NCBI GenBank assembly: GCA_007123655.1
Contig: SKKR01000307.1
Span: 1-7,438, forward strand
Source: Thermomicrobiaceae bacterium
GTDB lineage: Bacteria > Chloroflexota > Chloroflexia > Thermomicrobiales > Thermomicrobiaceae
Direction of reading: 5' to 3'
DNA: 7,438 bases
Positions 6,645 to 7,438 of this stretch are shown one piece after another. How positions within the stretch are numbered: the stretch's first letter is position 1; every line of letters begins with the position of its first letter. The position numbers and the translations under genes are program-made. The notes beneath the pieces are model-generated. The model saw only the letters and a program-made list of their open reading frames with translations, had not been told where the DNA came from and did not search any database.

Positions 6645-6685
6645 GGACGGGAGCGAAACCACGAGGATGTCGGTTCCACCCGTCC
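6645..6685. terminator. Interrupted hairpin downstream of clpX, possible terminator
   Basis: GGACGGG (6645-6651) and CCCGTCC (6679-6685) are perfect 7-bp arms. An inner stem 6655-6660 with 6672-6677 pairs at five of six positions, with an 11-nt loop. It starts about 20 nt after the clpX stop on the minus strand. No T-tract follows, so a terminator role is tentative. Confidence 0.35.
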
Positions 6686-6706
6686 CGTTGGCTCTTATCT
6701 CGAAGA

Positions 6707-7438
6707 CTAGGCCGATTCCTGGTAGTCCCGCGGAAGTTCCTCATCGCCCGCGGCAACCAGGAGCGGCGGCCGGCGGCGATTGATCACGTCTGCGTCTATG
6801 ATGCACTTCTGCACCCCATCCAGGGACGGGATCTCATACATGACGTCGAGCAACGCGTCTTCGATCGCCGTTCGCAGACCGCGAGCGCCAGTCTTCCACT
6901 TCTCGGCCTGGCTGGCGGTCGCTTCCAGGGCGTCGTCGGTAAAGACGAGCTCGACATCGTCCAGCTTCATGATCTTCTTGTATTGCCGGACAACCGCGTT
7001 CCGAGGCTCCACCAGGATCCGCATCAGGTCTTCCCGTGTCAGGTGATCCAGCGAAACCACCGCCGGTAGTCGTCCAACGAACTCAGGGATGAGCCCGTAC
7101 TCCAGCAGGTCATCGTGCGTGACGTACTTCAGTACGCTCTCATCTTCGCCCACACCGGTTCCGTTGGTTTCGGCGGCGAAGCCGAACGTATTTGTCTTGC
7201 CGACTCGCTTGCGGACAACCTCTTCCAGACCTTCGAACGCCCCGCCACAGATGAACAGGATGTTGTTGGTATCGATCTGAATGTACTCCTGATGGGGATG
7301 CTTGCGCCCGCTCTGAGGTGGCACGTTCGCGACCGTGCCCTCGATGATCTTGAGCAACGCCTGCTGAACACCCTCGCCGGATACATCCCGGGTGATCGAC
7401 GGGTTATCGCCCTTCCGGGCAATCTTGTCTATCTCATC
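6707..7438 (-). CDS. clpX: ATP-dependent Clp protease ATP-binding subunit ClpX, C-terminal part, start outside window
   Basis: The frame is open from the right edge to the TAG at 6709-6707, giving 243 residues, roughly the second half of a usual 420-residue ClpX. ClpX is the hexameric AAA+ unfoldase that feeds tagged proteins to ClpP in the cytosol. The visible part begins with the Walker [10 protein letters not shown] (1-9). It then shows the RKH substrate-gripping loop (45-47), sensor-1 region [10 protein letters not shown] (59-68), the arginine finger in EFVGRLP (R123), and the sensor-2 GAR (184-186). The zinc-binding domain, Walker A and the GYVG pore loop lie outside. The methionine at 7357 is internal, since conserved ClpX sequence continues upstream of it to the window edge. 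The protein ends in a non-conserved acidic tail. No broken motif is seen, so it is probably functional. Confidence 0.96.
   Translation of the reverse strand, partial: DEIDKIARKGDNPSITRDVSGEGVQQALLKIIEGTVANVPPQSGRKHPHQEYIQIDTNNILFICGGAFEGLEEVVRKRVGKTNTFGFAAETNGTGVGEDESVLKYVTHDDLLEYGLIPEFVGRLPAVVSLDHLTREDLMRILVEPRNAVVRQYKKIMKLDDVELVFTDDALEATASQAEKWKTGARGLRTAIEDALLDVMYEIPSLDGVQKCIIDADVINRRRPPLLVAAGDEELPRDYQESA

Larger units (their letters stand above)
6381..6706. other. Intergenic region of 326 bp between convergent DinB-like gene and clpX
   Basis: I can support no gene here. A plus-strand frame beginning with GTG at 6452 starts with a hydrophobic, signal-peptide-like stretch, but it runs into the antisense of clpX and has low-complexity Arg-rich content there. 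Two inverted repeats (6417-6466 and 6645-6685) are the only structure I see. No tRNA-like or repeat-array pattern is present. Confidence 0.6.

Noticed and set aside
6452..7069. Plus-strand frame with a signal-peptide-like start (GIVAFLLLWIPTASES) between the DinB-like gene and clpX
   Set aside because: It starts with GTG inside a hairpin without a ribosome-binding site, and most of it is antisense to conserved ClpX sequence. The hydrophobic start is suggestive but not enough.
1..7438. A defence island, prophage, transposon, CRISPR array or other undescribed multi-gene system
   Set aside because: All seven genes fall into known enzyme, protease or small-protein families. No integrase, transposase, terminal repeats, spacer array or clustered unknown genes were seen, and gene directions alternate instead of forming a large operon.

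Overview
The window looks like ordinary bacterial chromosome. It is moderately G+C-rich by eye and gene-dense, with Shine-Dalgarno-type start sites. I see no mobile element, tRNA, rRNA or CRISPR array. It holds seven protein-coding genes, five complete and two cut by the window edges. Gene content is a ClpX unfoldase, a YugP-type membrane zinc protease, an archaeal-like (GG)PP synthase with a DDxLGxWG second aspartate motif, and a hydantoinase/D-aminoacylase pair. This would suit a Chloroflexota-like bacterium, but that is inference from family distribution; no marker in the window proves it.

Layout. (1) 1-685 (+): C-terminal part of a calcineurin-like metallophosphoesterase of the YkuE/YaeI type. 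(2) 719-1774 (-): class I trans-polyprenyl diphosphate synthase, probably making GGPP or FPP. (3) 1982-2671 (+): YugP-like membrane zinc metallopeptidase, divergent from the synthase across a 207-bp promoter region. (4) 2737-4332 (-): N-acyl-D-amino-acid deacylase-like amidohydrolase. (5) 4339-5718 (-): hydantoinase/dihydropyrimidinase/allantoinase-type amidohydrolase, only 6 bp upstream of gene 4 and almost surely co-transcribed with it. (6) 5913-6380 (+): small DinB/DfsB-like four-helix-bundle protein, divergent from the hydantoinase. (7) 6707-7438 (-): C-terminal part of ClpX. Transcription direction alternates along the window, so most units are single genes. The only operon visible is the two-amidohydrolase pair.

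Functional reading. The pair 4339-5718 then 2737-4332 is the most interesting content. A cyclic-ureide hydrolase and an N-acyl/N-carbamoyl-D-amino-acid-type amidohydrolase in one transcript suggest ring opening followed by amide hydrolysis, releasing an amino acid. The deacylase carries Asp where the classical D-aminoacylase has its metal-bridging Cys. Its segment between two metal ligands is also about 50 residues longer than in the classical enzyme, so its substrate may differ. The other genes are housekeeping or generic (isoprenoid synthesis, protein quality control, phosphoesterase).

Non-coding content. Convergent gene ends carry G+C-rich hairpins (2696-2726, 6417-6466, 6645-6685) without clear U-tracts. 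The 326-bp stretch 6381-6706 holds two of these and no gene I can support. I found no convincing new multi-gene system.
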